DNA of 64,000 nucleotides, from the NCBI GenBank assembly GCA_001510575.1, contig LNGK01000001.1, positions 620,001 through 684,000 of the forward strand. Reading direction: 5' to 3'. Source of the DNA: Knoxdaviesia capensis (taxonomy: Eukaryota > Ascomycota > Sordariomycetes > Microascales > Gondwanamycetaceae). The translations under genes and the position numbers were made by a program. Positions 38,312 to 51,652 of the stretch are shown here, piece by piece. The number at the start of each line of letters is the position of its first letter. The stretch's first letter is position 1. The notes beneath the pieces were generated by a model that was given only the letters and a program-made list of their open reading frames with translations, did not search any database and was not told where the DNA came from.

Positions 38312-41300
38312 AGACAGCTTTTATTGTCCTCCCCCTTAGTTAGTTGCGTTTATTACTTTTTTTTTTTACTTCTTCTTTTTTTTTCTGTCCTCGTTATCCC
38401 TGTTTCCTGTTTCCCTCGTCCTACACCCAAAAAGATTGTCTTGCGCCGTACAGTTTGATTTTGTCATGTCTCTTTTCATTAGATTAGGTAGTCTGTTACT
38501 CTGGTTCCGGTTCGTTGTCACGGCACGAACACAACGCATTCATTGCAGGGTTCGTAAAAAGTTTCTTGAGTTTTTGTCTTTTTTTTCTGCTTCCTCCTTC
38601 ATATCATTCCTGTTTCTGTACATCTTTGCGTGGGGTCTCTTTTTCCCTCTTCTGTTGCTATCTGCCTTGCCTGTTTAGATGTTTCCAGCTTAGTTACTGC
38701 ATATAGATGCACATTGACACACACCCACTCTCTTATGCACACTCACACACACACCAATTACTGCTTGCCGTATAGTTAGTTCCGTCTGCAGCCGTGTGCA
38801 TAGCAGATGGGACTTATGCGGATCGTGTATCTCGCGCTCTCCCTCTCTCTGCCTTAGTTGGGCTTCGTTTGGCCCCGGTTAATCAAATTTCTGAATCTGC
38901 CCCTAGTCCTAGAGGGTCCGGAGAGTTTTTTCGGCATTGCTGGTTGGGTGTTGCTGCTCCTCGTCGCGTCCAACCGTGCAGAGACACCCCCTATCCGCTA
39001 ACTTTTGAAAAACAAAGTCACGATCCAGACTTCTACGACCACCTTGCGTGTGCATCTGGCCTTTCCTGTTCTGGGACTCGATGGTTTGAGATTCCCATCC
39101 TCATCGTGTGCTCCGATGCCACCCTTTGTCCATCCCGTGCATCCGAGGGGGGAGAGGGCTTTGGAGACGGCCTGCATAAGGTAGGACTGTGTGTTACACA
39201 CGCCCCTCCCGGGTCCCCGGCCCCCAAACGGGCTCTGCTTGATGTGCATTTCCGGTGACAAACTACATGTGTGTATGTACCTTCGAAGTACCTCTCTCTA
39301 GCCTGCGTCTGATGTTCGTGTGCAAGGTTGCAGTTGCTGAACTCTGGAAGGCCATTGGTCCAAGTCGTAATTTTCAATCGTGAATTTCATTTCGTTTTCG
39401 ATGCTTCGCCAGGGACCGGGGATCCATCGATATCTTGGATATTTTTTATCTCTTTTTTCTGCTGGGGGCCCTGACAGTCTGACCCAAAGCGGTAAGCTGT
39501 GCGCGCGTTACCGCACTCCCTCCTCCACTGCGGCCCAGCCACAGTTGTCGGGCCCATCCTTGAATTTTGTGGCCATTCCGCCTTTTTCCTAGGAACATAG
39601 AAGGGCAGGATATATGGGCTATATGCAATACCGGTGAGTGGTTCTTTCAAGCCATCTCTCTCGTGAATCGCTTAGCTTCTCATCTTTCCAAAGATCGGTG
39701 GTGTGTGCATTGGGGGTGAGAAAATAGTACACTGGCTTCTTCGCGGTATGCTTCGAGAACTTTGCCCCATTTGTAGCGGTCCCGGCCGAGGGAAATCTTG
39801 ATCCGTCCTTCTCCTCCTCGCGCCCGCTGGCAAGTCTCGATTCCGGCATCTTGTTGGTGATGTCTGTATCGGCGTTTGCCCGTGAGCTTTGACTCGGCGT
39901 CAAGTTTCATAAGGGTTAGGGTCAGGTCGGGCCCACCTGTTCCTTGATCGCTCCTGCCGTATTAGTGTTTCCGCTATTCCGCCCTTTCAAAATCGTTCCT
40001 TCCGCACCAGGACGCTATGGCATAACCCTAAAAGGTCCTCCCACGAGAATTGGATTCCAAATTAATCTTGCACTCCACTTGTGTTACGCATTCATTGCCT
40101 ATCTCTATCAGGATTTTTTTCACCAACTTCATGGTATCCCTTGTTGTCCTCAAGACGAACTCTTGAATAGGGTCTCGAACATTGTGCAAGGCAGATCGTT
40201 CCTCAGGTGTCACTACACACTGCTCTAATTGGCTCCCTCCTATGGTATGTTTCCAGAAGGCCTTGGCTGAAAGGTGCCAGAATTGGACAATGTGACGGAA
40301 GGCCATCCATGATGAAAAGGGTTGGGACACTATAGCCGGTGAACACTTGAGCGAAGACGCTACCAGAACAGGCACAGGCATTCCAGAACTTGACCATGGG
40401 CAAATCCAGAACCGTCGGCTCCAGCTTCGAAAGACTAACGGATGGAAGGATAAAGCGGCCAACGACTGGGGGGGAGTGGGGAAAAGAGAGCACGACAAAC
40501 TGGATTGACAAAACGAAACAGGGAACCCTATTCTGGTTGTTGAGGGGGTGGCTTATGCTTCAGCTGTCTCTCGACCCCATCGACAGCCTTTGTCTTGTTT
40601 CCGCGCTGTTTTGACCATGGACTTCTTAGCCTCATGCACGCGGGCGGCGCACATCATCGACAATCATTCCTCTCGATTCCGCCCCAGGAGCCGCACATTT
40701 AGAGCGGCGGAAACAAAATCGGCCACACACACCCTTCAGGAGGACGAGGAGGCAAACCAGCGAACCAGCCACCCTTGCCGGAGAGAGAGAGGGGGAGGTG
40801 GGAGGGCAGATTAACGCTAAGCGCGCGGAAAGCCAAGAACAGCCGCAAGCGAGTGTCGAGGCCGCCCAGTGAGAGGGGGGTGATCAGACGATTTGGGGGG
40901 GAAGGGGGATGGCACTTTTGCAAGTGGAAGGCTCTCAACCTGGAGAGATTTTGTCGACCTGGGCTTTTGGCAGGCTCGGTGCCGAAAGAGGAGAGCCGGT
41001 GGGAGGCATCCAACAAACACTCTTTCAGGCGACGCACGCGCCAGCGCGCCAATGGCGTGAAATTCTTCTCCCACTCTTCGGCAACGAACAAAGGCAATCG
41101 AAACCCCTGGCCAGAGAGAGACCAAATGAAGTGGTAAGTCCGGAACCAGTCCCCATCTCCTCTGCTACTTATTCGTGGTTCTCCCTTGTCGATGCAGGAT
41201 GAAGCGTGAGAACAAGCCGCAAGAAAGGCCGTGAAACTTTGGTTGGAAAGAGGGTATACCTCCAGCATCTGACTTTCTGCTTTGTCTAAAAATCTTCATG

Positions 41301-44300
41301 ACTTCCTTGTGCCTTTACTAGCCATCTCTCCTACTCAACGAACGACGATACTCTTGGTCATACGGTCTGGTAATCCCTCCCCCCCCCTCGGTCGCGCTCT
41401 TCTGTCATCCTCACTGACAGACAATTTGGTGCTTTTGGTGTGGTAGGGCCAGTGTGGGCCCAGCAAAAAGACCCAACTTTCATGCCGGCATCGCCGTTTG
41501 GCCACCCAGAATGCAACATTGGTGGTCTGTTACCTCTAACACTGATTTTACCCTACCCAATCAACCCCTACGAGGCACTGACAATGGGCCGGGAAATCCA
41601 CCACCGCAATGATCCAGGAGCAGGTCCTTTTTTCTGCAATTATTCCTGTGAATACTCGTGTATGGTATCTCACTACTAGCTGCCTATCACCGAATGACTC
41701 GCACACACACCCCCCTTCCCCTCCTAACAAGACCGAAATCTGACATTTCGATAATTCCGCTCTCGGTGGATCCCCTGTGGCTTGTCAAAACCATCGGCGT
41801 CTGGGGCCCCTGGCTATTTCCGCAGAACCTTTTCGAGCAGAGAATTTCCAGCGCTCGAGGCCTGCTTCGGAATGCTTCCTTCCTCGACAAGTTACCACGT
41901 CGAGCATGCCGGGAGGAGCACGATGCCGCCATTGCCCGCAGGCCAGATCACTCCTGTTGCTGTATCAGTTGTATCCAGGTCTAGGGTACTTTTTTTGCGT
42001 ACAGGCAAGACCTTTTGGAAGGGGAAGTGAGTGATCGGAATCCCAGTCACTGGTTCCGCTGGTGACTTCGTGGTGCCTGTACATGGGCTGTACAGTGTTG
42101 CGCCGGCGCTATTCCGCTGCTGCACACACACCCTCTGCATAGCCCTTCGGTGTGGCAGGCCCCAGTAGCCGTCACTAGGTCACTGGGCGGCCTCGCCGAT
42201 AGTCTGGGTGGTTTCTCGGCGCATAGTGACCTGTGGGGGTGCTCTCAGATGGACCGGGACTCAGTGCAGTGCAGGGCCGTTGGCCCTCCACGTTGCGGTC
42301 CTCGACGTTCCGGTCCAGGCCTAGAATCTGTGTGATTCCGGTGTCTGTGTCGTCGGCGTCCTTGGATGGTACGGTCCAGTGGAGAGAAGCCTTGTGATCG
42401 GCGCGGCGAGCTTCGGCTGACATCCTTCCCCGGGGGTGTTGGGGCTAGTGCTGCCGCTGCCTGACTATGCCTGTTCAGCCCGTTTGCCAGACAGGTGCGG
42501 CGCATTCGATCCCTAAAGCAGTGCGGAATTGGGCCCGCGGCGGCAAAGCCCAGCGGTCACGGCTTGGCCTTGGCCCCATGGTGCTGGGCCCAACAGCACA
42601 CAACCCAGGCGGGGGCTTGTTTCGGGAGGTGCCATGCCCTTCTGGTGCCGTGCTTCTGCCAGCCGCGTTTGGATTGTTGTGCTCCACATACTGCGTGATT
42701 TTGCGCTGGAGCGCGACTATGGCGGAAGCGATGGGTTTCCGCAATTGAGTTTCTCAAGCAGATTTGATAAGGTTGTACTGCACCGTACAGAGGCTTCCAT
42801 CTCCCGGATATTCGCACAGACCTCACTGGCGACGACAGACAGCCATGCCATTATGCCTCTGGGAAGACAGTATCCCCTATCTTCCATTCACGCAATAAAT
42901 TCCAGTGTCTACAGGTGCGTGACACCAGCGCCAGCTCCTGAAAGACGCCCTGTTGGTCCTGGGATTCCGCCCAAAACGCTCTAGCCGGCCCTGATTCTCT
43001 GCGCACACACCTTCCTGCAGCCCTATCCACTACATCGCTACCAGGCCTGCGATCTGGCTATTCGGATCCACCGGTGCAGCGTTTCTTCCGTCTTTTCTCT
43101 GGATGCACGCCTTCGAGAGCGTCCTCTAGGCGTGCAGGCAAGGATGCATGGCGGCCGGTGCTAAAGGACTCAACGTTGTATCTTTATGTGACCTGTTGTC
43201 CGAAGCCATTCTTGTCGGGTGCTAATGCTGTCTTCTGCCCCTGGGGGGCCTTCTGCCAACGGGTTACTGGTTTTTTCGCGTGCTTTTCTCCGCGGACGTC
43301 ATCCGCACACGCCCACACCAGTCGGATAGGGTGGTACATGCACCTCCAGTGTGATACATCGGATCCGCGGGGCCCTTTGCAGCGTTATCTACACCGACAC
43401 TCGGATAGGGCTCGATTCCGATCGGTCTGGCGTCGGGTTCGTTGATCCTGCCGCCCTCGTCCTCTCAACGCGTCCTTGGCTAGTTTCCTATTCCGGTAGT
43501 TGCTCCGGAAGCAAAGAACTACTTTAACCTTTGCTTGTGGTGTGCTGTCCCCAAGTGTGTACTAGGAGAAGATATGGTGACCTGACCCGGTGGTCTGGAG
43601 ACAGCTTGCGCGTGGCTGGCGTGCGTCTGTTGAGATCGGGCTAAGTGCTCCAGTCCATGGGACCGGGCCGTGAGCCAGATCTCTCGGGTGTAGAACCGCG
43701 GACCTTCCCGGCCATGTAGGCCCCAGAAGCGAAGCACGCAGATGATGCTAGTCCGGAGACGGTAGAGCTTGGACTGTCCTCGATCCGTGCGATCTGACAG
43801 TCGGATGGGGGGTTCTGTCTTGCTGGTTGTGAGCCTTTCTCCCCGCCCGGGACTTGTGCGGAATGAAAATCTGAAACTGGCAGTGCTTTGAGGGAAGGCG
43901 GCTCTCTGACGTGTCACCGCCGGGGAGCCGAATCTTGCTTCCGTGCTGGGATGCCATTGCGATCACCCTGAGGCCCGACCCGGGGTTAAACCCTTACATG
44001 AGGTTTTGGCCCTAAGGCGGGTAAAACCCTTAATTCCATTGTAACCCTAACTACATCTCTAGCCAGTTTTGCCGATGCAACTCACAAAGTCAGGATTCAA
44101 GATTGCGCTGTGCCCGCGTTTGGGCACGCTAATCTGAACCAAAACATACCGTAATTTTAGTCGGTTTAGCGGCGGGACGTGCCTTACTACAGTACAGAGA
44201 TACATAAAAAGAGAGACAGACAGCGGCAGAAAAAAAAGGGGGGAAGCGACGACACACAGATAGGGATCATCAGAGGGAAGGAGCAATTGAGATGAACCTG

Positions 44301-45925
44301 TGTGAATGAGGAAGGCACGGAGCGGGAGGTCCCGGGTTAGGCTCCTTCCCGATATTTCTCCCTTCTTTCGGGGCATGAACGCCGGCTCTTTTCAACGACA
44401 TCCCTTTAAAGTGTGTGCATTTTATGAGCTCGTGCAGGATCGAAGCTTGGACGAATGCCAACATGCAGCCCTTTTCTGGCAAAAACATGAGGTGAAGGGG
44501 GGAAAGCAAGACAAAAGGTTCATAGTACTGTAATTTGCTGGTGGCAGGCAGGCCCCGTTTTTAGGTTTGCTTGGGAGGTCAGGGGTGGTTGGGTTGTTGG
44601 GCCATGTGGCTCCAGGCGAGAAGTAAAGGAGAGAGGGCGACGGCCGTCGGGAGCAGCTAACCGAGAAAAAAGGCAGCAGAACGCAGGGAAAGGAGGGCAA
44701 GACATCGGACGAAGGAATGCAGCACTGCCTGGGAGCGAAAATCTGGGACCGGGAACGGGGAGAGAGAGTGCGCGCGCGTTTCGAAAGGTGAGGCTGGTGG
44801 GTAACGTCTGAATGCGCATATCCCTTTGGCGTGTAAATCTTCAAGTGCAGAGAGTGTCTGTTGATGCCCAGATTATGGAGTTGTTACACTGGGTAGTCTT
44901 GGATAGTCCGGTTGAAGGTTCAAGGTTGTTCATTCTGAGGGGCTGGGGATCGGTGAAAGGCGCTTCGGGTCTATGGGTTCAGCCCATGGAGTGGGTTGGA
45001 GCTTTCACCGCCGGGATCACCGCGCGGGACGAGAGCAAACAGAGTCCCAGTCCTGGCAGCCAGAGCAGAGCCATTGGGCAGCACCTGACTGTTCGGCGAA
45101 ACATTGTTTGCGGCACGGTGACAGCCAGCCCGGCAGAGGAGACAGGTGTCCCTCAAGAGGATCCTGGCCCGAGGAAGCTGTGTGGGAGATTGAGATGGAG
45201 TGATCGCTACCCATCACCTGATGCCATCACGTGGAGTAGTAATCTCATCTCCATCCCTGTCCCCAACACTGCCGAATCGACCGACGATCCGTTGAAGAGC
45301 GGTCTTTCCCAGTCTCTTCCCCCCTAGATTAATGAAAATCAAAGAGTTACACCACACTGGAAAGTCCGTTGAACTACGGGTATTCACGTTCATATCTTCT
45401 GTATAAACCCCTGTTTATCTCTCTGGGAGTTAGGCACAGGCCCAGTTCCCCTAAGCGACACTTATCTTGATTTTTATGCTGGAGGTTGTTCCAGCCACTC
45501 ACAGACTCACACATGAACATTTTCCAACTCCACACAACCACACAGAAGGGGACAAGGTCGGGGGAAAAATTAGAGAGCAAGCACACACACAAAGTTGGAA
45601 CAGGCTGGGGGAGCGGAGGCTTGAATTTTAATTATTTCTAAATTAAATTGGTATCTTTATTCCTTCGTCCTCCGGGCTAACGAATCCCCTTGCCCTTTCT
45701 CGTTGGTGATTTCTCCTGTCACTTTTCTCTTCAGCTTTTGGGATATTAGGCTTTTTGATACTATAGCAAATATATCTTCCGTTTTCACTTTCTCCTTTCT
45801 TCTTTTTTTTTTTTTCCTTTCCTGTGTTGTTCCCTTTTTCTGTCTTTCCCTTTTCTCCCTCCTCTTGCATCTTTGGCCCCCTCTTTGTCTCTCTTCAGTT
45901 TTTATACCCTCATACATCATCCACC
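38312..45925. other. gene desert C
   Basis: About 7.6 kb with no gene I can support. The first 400 bp are T-rich, the likely ERB1 3' UTR. The last 270 bp before the tubulin ATG are CT-rich, the likely tubulin leader. Between them composition is ordinary, open frames are short and unconvincing (the longest, 44812-45327, has no recognisable domain), and telomere-like motifs occur at 39911-39925, 40022-40030 and 44043-44052. No tRNA, rRNA or mobile element is seen. Confidence 0.6.
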
Positions 45926-47556
45926 ATGAAGGGCGAGGTTAGTGATCCCAATAGAGCGGTAAAGGGGCAAAGTCAAATTGGGTGGTGGTGGTGGAAGAGA
46001 GACCAGCTCCGAGCTTGTTTTTGGAGCTCCTCTTCTCCTAACTTGCCTGCTTCTGTGTCTCTCTGGACCCGAAACTATACATCCGATACGGAGATGTGTA
46101 TCTGCTGTACTGTGTGCATGTTACCAGAGACTGACTCTCTCTTGACCGATCTTCGGGTTTCCCCCCCATATAGATTATACACCTCCACATCGGCCAAGCT
46201 GGAACTCAGCTTGGTAACTCGGCCTGGGAGCTGTAAGTAAAACTCCCCCTCTCCTCACCTCCTTTGCAAACCACACCGCCAACTCGACCCATTGCCTTAT
46301 CGCACACCTTGGAGATGTGTCATGATGAACCTGAGAACACTTCAACCGGTGCAGACACCATGATCAGAACCAATTCATCCCCTCTTCGCCTGTCTCATGC
46401 GCATCATCCTGAGTGTGCCCAGAGCTTCAATCAGAACCCCCCCCCCTTTTCCCCCTCTTCCCTTGGGAGCCCCTAAAACCAAACCTGCGATTCTGCATCC
46501 CGTGTCTCTCCCTTACGTTCAGATCAACGGCCCCCGAGACTAACCGCATGCCTTCCCGTGCCTCTTTTTTTTTGTTTCCCAATAGCTATCTCCTCGAACA
46601 CGGCCTTTCCCCCGATGGCATGAAGGACCCGAACGCCAAGGACCAGGTCGACGGCGGCTCATACGAGACTTTCTTTACCGAGACCAGCTCCGGCAAGCAC
46701 GTGCCGCGCTCGATCTTCGTCGACCTCGACCCGTCGCCGATCGATGAGATCCGGACCGGCGAGTTCCGCACGCTGTTCCACCCGGAGCTGCTGATCAGCG
46801 GCAAGGAGGATGCCGCCAACAACTATGCCCGTGGCCACTACACCGTCGGCAAGGAGATGAGCGAGCAGGTGATGGAGCGCATCCGCCGCGCTGCTGGTGA
46901 GTTCTATAATGCCCACCCCAGATGGACGAGATTTGCAGGTTCCAAAGGCGGGATATGTAATTGTTCTAACTGAAGGCGCGTGAACAAACAACCTCCCAAA
47001 CCAAACAAAATAGACATGTGCTCATCTCTGCAGGGATTCCTCGTGTTCCACTCGTTCGGAGGCGGCACCGGCTCCGGCTTCGGCGCGCTGCTGCTGGAGC
47101 GCATTGCCAACGAGTTCGGCAAGAAGTGCAAGCTGGAGTTTGCGGTGTACCCGGCGCCGCGCGTGTCCAACGCCATTGTCGAGCCGTACAACGCGGTGCT
47201 GTCGACCCACAGCACGATTGAGAACGCCGACTGCACGTTCCTGGTCGACAACGAGGCCGTGTACGACATCTGCCGCCGCAACCTCGATATCCCGCGCCCC
47301 AGCTACGAGCACCTCAACCGGCTGATTGCCCAGGTGGTCAGCTCGATCACGTCGTCGCTGCGCTTTGACGGCGCGCTGAACGTCGACCTCAACGAGTTCC
47401 AGACCAACCTGGTGCCGTTCCCGCGCATCCACTACCCGCTGATCAGCTACGCCCCGGTGGTTTCGGCTTCGCGGAGTGCCCACGAGGGCTTCAAGGTGCA
47501 CGACCTGACCTTCCAGTGTATGTTCTCGCTGTATCCAGCCTCTTGTCCTTGGACGT

Positions 47557-47587
<31 letters not shown>

Positions 47588-48084
47588 AACTAACGCGACA
47601 CCTCCCAGGCTTCGAACCCAACAACCAAATGGTGGTCTGCGATCCCCGCAAGGGCAAGTACATGGCCGTGGCCCTGCTGTACCGCGGCGACGTGGTCCCG
47701 CGCGACTGCAACGCGGCGATCTCGGCGCTGAAGGCCAAGGCGTCGTTCAACCTGGTCGAGTGGTGCCCGACCGGCTTCAAGCTGGGCATCAACTTCCAGA
47801 AGCCGATGGTGGTGCCGGCCGGCCCCGGCGAGGGCGGTCTGGCGCCGGTTGACCGGTCGGTGTCGATGCTGTCCAACACCACGGCGATTGCCGAGGCGTG
47901 GTCGCGTCTGGACCACAAGTTCGACCTGATGTACAACAAGCGCGCGTTTGTGCACTGGTACGTCGGCGAGGGTATGGAGGAGGGCGAGTTCAGCGAGGCC
48001 CGTGAGGATCTGGCGGCGCTGGAGAAGGACTACGAGGAGGTTGCTGGTGATAGTGTCGATGTGGGCGGCGAGCTTGAGTACTAA
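45926..48084 (+). CDS. alpha-tubulin
   Basis: Five exons: 45926-45937, 46174-46232, 46586-46896, 47014-47517 and 47609-48084. Together they give 453 residues, the usual alpha-tubulin length. The protein starts MKGE, continues IIHLHIGQAGTQLGNSAWEL, carries the GTP-binding GGGTGSGFG loop at residues 143-151, and ends EY like tyrosinated alpha-tubulins. All splices keep frame; intron 4 has a CTAAC branch site and a (GT)n run. Alpha-tubulin pairs with beta-tubulin to form microtubules for mitosis and hyphal transport. The MKGE start and the segment DLDPSPIDEIRTGEF recall, from memory, the more divergent of the two Aspergillus alpha-tubulins, so this may be the second paralogue. No other tubulin gene lies in the window to compare. 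The first coding exon is only 12 bp. Confidence 0.95.
47556..47580. repeat. (GT)n inside tubulin intron 4
   Basis: About 12 GT units between donor (47518) and branch site; the intron is only 91 bp, so the array takes up over a quarter of it. Confidence 0.88.
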
Positions 48085-48854
48085 ACCACCGGCCTGCGTG
48101 CATGCTATTTTAATATCCCGAATTCCCCTCTGCGTTTTTGTGTTGTTACCAGAAAAAAGAGACACGGATTCAACTTTGTCTACCACCGGAGAGGAGAGAA
48201 AAGTGCGCGTGTTTTTGTGTGTGGCTGTTGGTATCTTCATCATCTTCTTCTTCTGCTTCTTCTTCCTGTTTCTGATTTTCCATGTACATGTTGTCCCTTT
48301 AATGCTTTCCTCCCGCTTCGCCCCCTTTTTTCTCTTGCTTTTTTTCTTCTTCTTTTTTGGATTGAATTTCTTCCAGCCTATTCCCCTCTTTTTTTCTTCT
48401 TTTTTTTTGGCGTCTTCGCCGTCTTCGTTTATTAGCTGTGGTTCCTGATCGAACTCTCACATATCCCAACCTCCCCCTTTTTGCTCACCCCCCTCTATTT
48501 TAATATCTAATCTTCAAGAGATGGCACTCATGTTCCCTCCTTCCCCGCCTCTGTGGAAGTTTCTGAAGGTGAATGAATTCATGTGGTGAAGCAAGCTTTG
48601 GATTCTGGCCTGGGGATTGGGTATTTTGCGTCTTGGCTGGATAGGGTTTGATGATTCTCTATGCTTGCAAAAAGGATCCGGTCCTGGTTGATTCTGGTCT
48701 TCGTCACTTTGTGAATGTGTGGTGTGGAGTTCTTGTGGTGATGAATAGATGGTCTAAACTTTTGATAAAGCCCTGCTGTGCTGTGTAGTTGGATGCACAA
48801 TATGAAGATGAAAACGCAAGATACATAAGAACATGCTGCTATGCAAGCTTACTC
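48085..48854. other. convergent intergenic region, tubulin/NOP12
   Basis: Two genes end here facing each other. The left 350 bp are T-rich on the plus strand (tubulin 3' UTR); towards 48854 the plus strand turns purine-rich (GATGAAAACG), fitting the 3' UTR of the minus-strand NOP12. No gene is seen. Confidence 0.5.
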
Positions 48855-50789
48855 CTATTTCCGCCCCTTGCCCTTCCACTCCGACGCTCTCTTGGCCCGC
48901 TTCGCATTCATCCGCTTCTTGGCCCCGCCGGCCTTCTTTCCGAACTTGAGGTCCTTCGGCCGGCCGTCCTTCTCCGACGCCCGACGGCCTTCAAAAACCA
49001 CATCCTCCGGCGACCGCGCCACCGGGCCGGCCTCGCGCCGGGGCCGGTCGGCACCACTACCGGCGGCGCGGCGGCCCAGCAACTTGGCGGCACGGCCGGC
49101 CAGCGACTGCTGCTCGGGGGTGACCTTGGGGTTGTATTTCGCGGACTTCTTGCCTCCGGCTCGCTTGTCGGCGCCGGCTTGTTGCGCGCTGAGTTTGGAG
49201 CGCGAGCGCTCGACGGCGAGGGCGGTCTTGCGGGGGTCTTTGGCGCGGGTTACGCGCAGCGGGCGGGGCAGCATCGGGGCGAATTTTTTGTCGTTGAGGA
49301 GCAGGGCAGATTCGACGTAGTTTGCGTCCTAAGCCGCGGGGGGAGATGAGCGGTTAGTAACTAGTATATGCGGTGAAGGGTTGGGAGGAACCAAGCGAGA
49401 ACTTACAACAAACTGGACGTAGGCGAATCCCTTGCCAATACGGGTTTTCTCATCGCGAATAACCCGCACGCTCTCGACCTTGCCGGCATGCAGATCAAAC
49501 GTGCGCCACAGGCCCTCCTCGATATCGGACGGCACCTTGTTCCGCTTCTTCTTCTCAAGGTTGCCCTCCTTGTCGGCGGCCAGCACGCTCTCGTCGTCAA
49601 CGAAGCCCAGGTTGCCGACAAACACACAGCGGCGGTGGTCCACGGGGGTCGGGTGGGCAATGCTGTCGACGCGCAGGTGGCGGTCCAGCACGACCGACGC
49701 ATTGAGCTTCGACACGGCACGACGCGCAGCTGCCGCCGTCGAGAAGACGGCGTAGGCGTTGCACGAGCGCGTGGTGGCTGTTTGCAGCGACTGCGTGATG
49801 AAGGCTGCGCGCTTCGGCAGCGCGGTGGTCGAGAAGGCCACCGAGCGGAACCGCAGCGACTCGACCTTCTCGGCCGGCGTGGCGCTGGCATCCAGCGCGG
49901 TCTCCAGGTGGGCGAGTAGCTTCTTCTTGGCTTCCTTGGAGGTCATGGCCTCGGTTGACACGTTGCCCAGGAACACTGTCCGCGCTGCCCGCTCGAGCTC
50001 GAGCTTCTGTGTGTCGACTGCGAGGGATTCATGCATGGGGATATCGGATTCGGCGTCAGAATCGTCCGCCGCATCTTCGCCGGCGGGCACCTTCTTGGCT
50101 GGAGCTGCGCCGTCTGCCGCCTCGACTCCCTCGTCGTCGTTGTTCTCGTCCTCTTCGCCCTTTTGGCGTTTGGTGGTGGGGGCGGGGGCGTCGACAAGTT
50201 TCTGGAGGTACCGGCTTTCTAGGTCGTCCGCCTCATCCTTGCGCTTGCGTTTCCGCTCCTTGGTGGGCTTTGTGGCTTCAGCTTCGACGGCCCGGGCTGC
50301 GGCCAGAGCGGCGGTGTTGACCGAGGCATCCTCCATCTCGTCGTCTTCGTCAGCCTCGTCTACGTCGTCCTGAGCGTCCGAATCCGCCTCGGCGTCTTCG
50401 CCATCTTCTTCGTTTTTGTCCTCGTCATCCTCGTCGTCGTCGTCGTCTTCTACTTCATCGTCGCTTGTCGGGGCGGCCTCCTTCTTAGGAGCAGGCCTGG
50501 GCCATGCCGCGCTTTGAGTTCCAGACTTGCGCTTCTCGATTGTTGAGGATGAAACTGGTCCGGTCTATAATGCCAAGACGGTAATATATCAGTACAAGTT
50601 GAGTCGCGAGGAGCCCTAAGAAACGGAGGAACAAACTCACGCTGCTGCTGAAAAGCGCATTGAGGGTCGGATCAATCGCTTTGGACGAGATGCCCACAAC
50701 CGACTTGCTGTAGGGAACAGTTAGTACTTGAAATGGCCAGAGGAAAGACACAATCTGTCACACTGTAGCTTATCGTACCTTTTGGCCAT
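48855..50789 (-). CDS. nop12: nucleolar RNA-binding protein NOP12
   Basis: Four exons on the minus strand: 50789-50779, 50707-50641, 50564-49407 and 49328-48855; 569 residues. The ATG at 50789 starts an 11-bp exon (MAK plus part of Ser) that splices in frame to SVVGISSKAIDPTLNALFSSS. A long Asp/Glu tract follows, then basic KERKRKRK. Two RNA-recognition motifs follow: one from about residue 220 (RTVFLGNVS), one from about 339 (RCVFVGNLGF to GKGFAYVQFVDANYVESALL, the last part crossing intron 3). The tail is Lys/Arg-rich, ending KGKGRK, as in nucleolar proteins. Yeast Nop12 acts in 60S subunit assembly and 5.8S rRNA folding. It shares an 863-bp divergent intergenic region with the Sds3/Dep1-family gene. 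ERB1, another 60S assembly factor, lies about 12 kb away, probably by chance. Confidence 0.93.
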
Positions 50790-51652
50790 TTTTGCTTTGT
50801 ATGGATCCGGATTGAGTAGAAATATCTGGGGACGGCGAGAAACTTCGTCTTACACTCTCCCCCAACTTTCGTCTCAATGGTTGACTGAAGAAAAAAAACC
50901 GAAGGAAAAAAGAAAGAAAAAGTATACACCGCCTTCAAAGACCAGTGGGGCTGGGTGGCAGAATTCGCCAATCAACTTCAAGATCGCCCGCGATAAGGAC
51001 ATGTCACGTGGAGATTCTGACCCGATCCGCTTTTGACCAGTTTTCGCGCTTTGCCAGCTGGCAGCGCAGCTGGTGTCAGCTGTTCACAGGTGGTTGATCT
51101 AATCTATTTTCTCAGGTAAACCCTGTGATCGCATCAATCCCCCAGCCAAAAGTGCTTTTTTCCTCTCTCTTCTTTTTCTGGTCTCTCCTCTCTTTTTCTC
51201 CCTCCAAAACCCAGCTGCTCCGATTTTCGTTCGGTGATATCTTGTTGTGATCATACTTCTATACCTTCTGCTCTATTCACTTATTTTCTTTTCAATCCTT
51301 CAACTATTTTCCCGGTTTCTATGACCTCTAATTCTTCCTGCCCTCCTTCTTTCTCCCTCTTTCGGCATTCATTTTTTCGTTCCTTCGGGTTCGCGTCCCG
51401 CCCTCACTGAGTCGTCACCATTTTTTCGTTCTCCGTGCCGCTTTTCGGCCTCACCACAGATTTCGGGAGGTCGGGATTCGTCGGAAGCTTTCGTCGACCT
51501 CGTCTTCTGGATTTTGTGCCTCTAGCCATCCTTTTTGTCATTTATTCTCGGCAGAATCCTCTCTGCTTCGGTGTCCCCGGTCGTGTTCACCCTACCGTTC
51601 AGCTTTCCCGTGATCTCCTCTCCAAAGTGTGTCTTCTCGACACATTGACATC
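50790..51652. promoter_or_regulatory. divergent promoter between nop12 and the Sds3/Dep1-family gene
   Basis: 863 bp between two start codons facing away from each other. It holds CACGTG at 51005-51010 and three CAGCTG hexamers at 51055-51060, 51067-51072 and 51077-51082. CACGTG is a known bHLH-type site (Cbf1-like); the role of CAGCTG here is unknown. The right half (51140-51650) is strongly CT-rich, the leader of the plus-strand gene. No TATA box stands out. Confidence 0.5.

Noticed and set aside
44812..45327. 171-codon frame before the tubulin gene
   Set aside because: No recognisable domain, codon use unlike the real genes, and other frames overlap it on the opposite strand.
8768..45925. 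tRNA genes in the deserts
   Set aside because: I looked for GGTTCGA-type B boxes with matching acceptor stems and found none that fold as a cloverleaf; a covariance-model search would be decisive.
51629..51652. Upstream extension of the Sds3/Dep1-family protein
   Set aside because: The extended frame begins at GTG; the first ATG is 51653.
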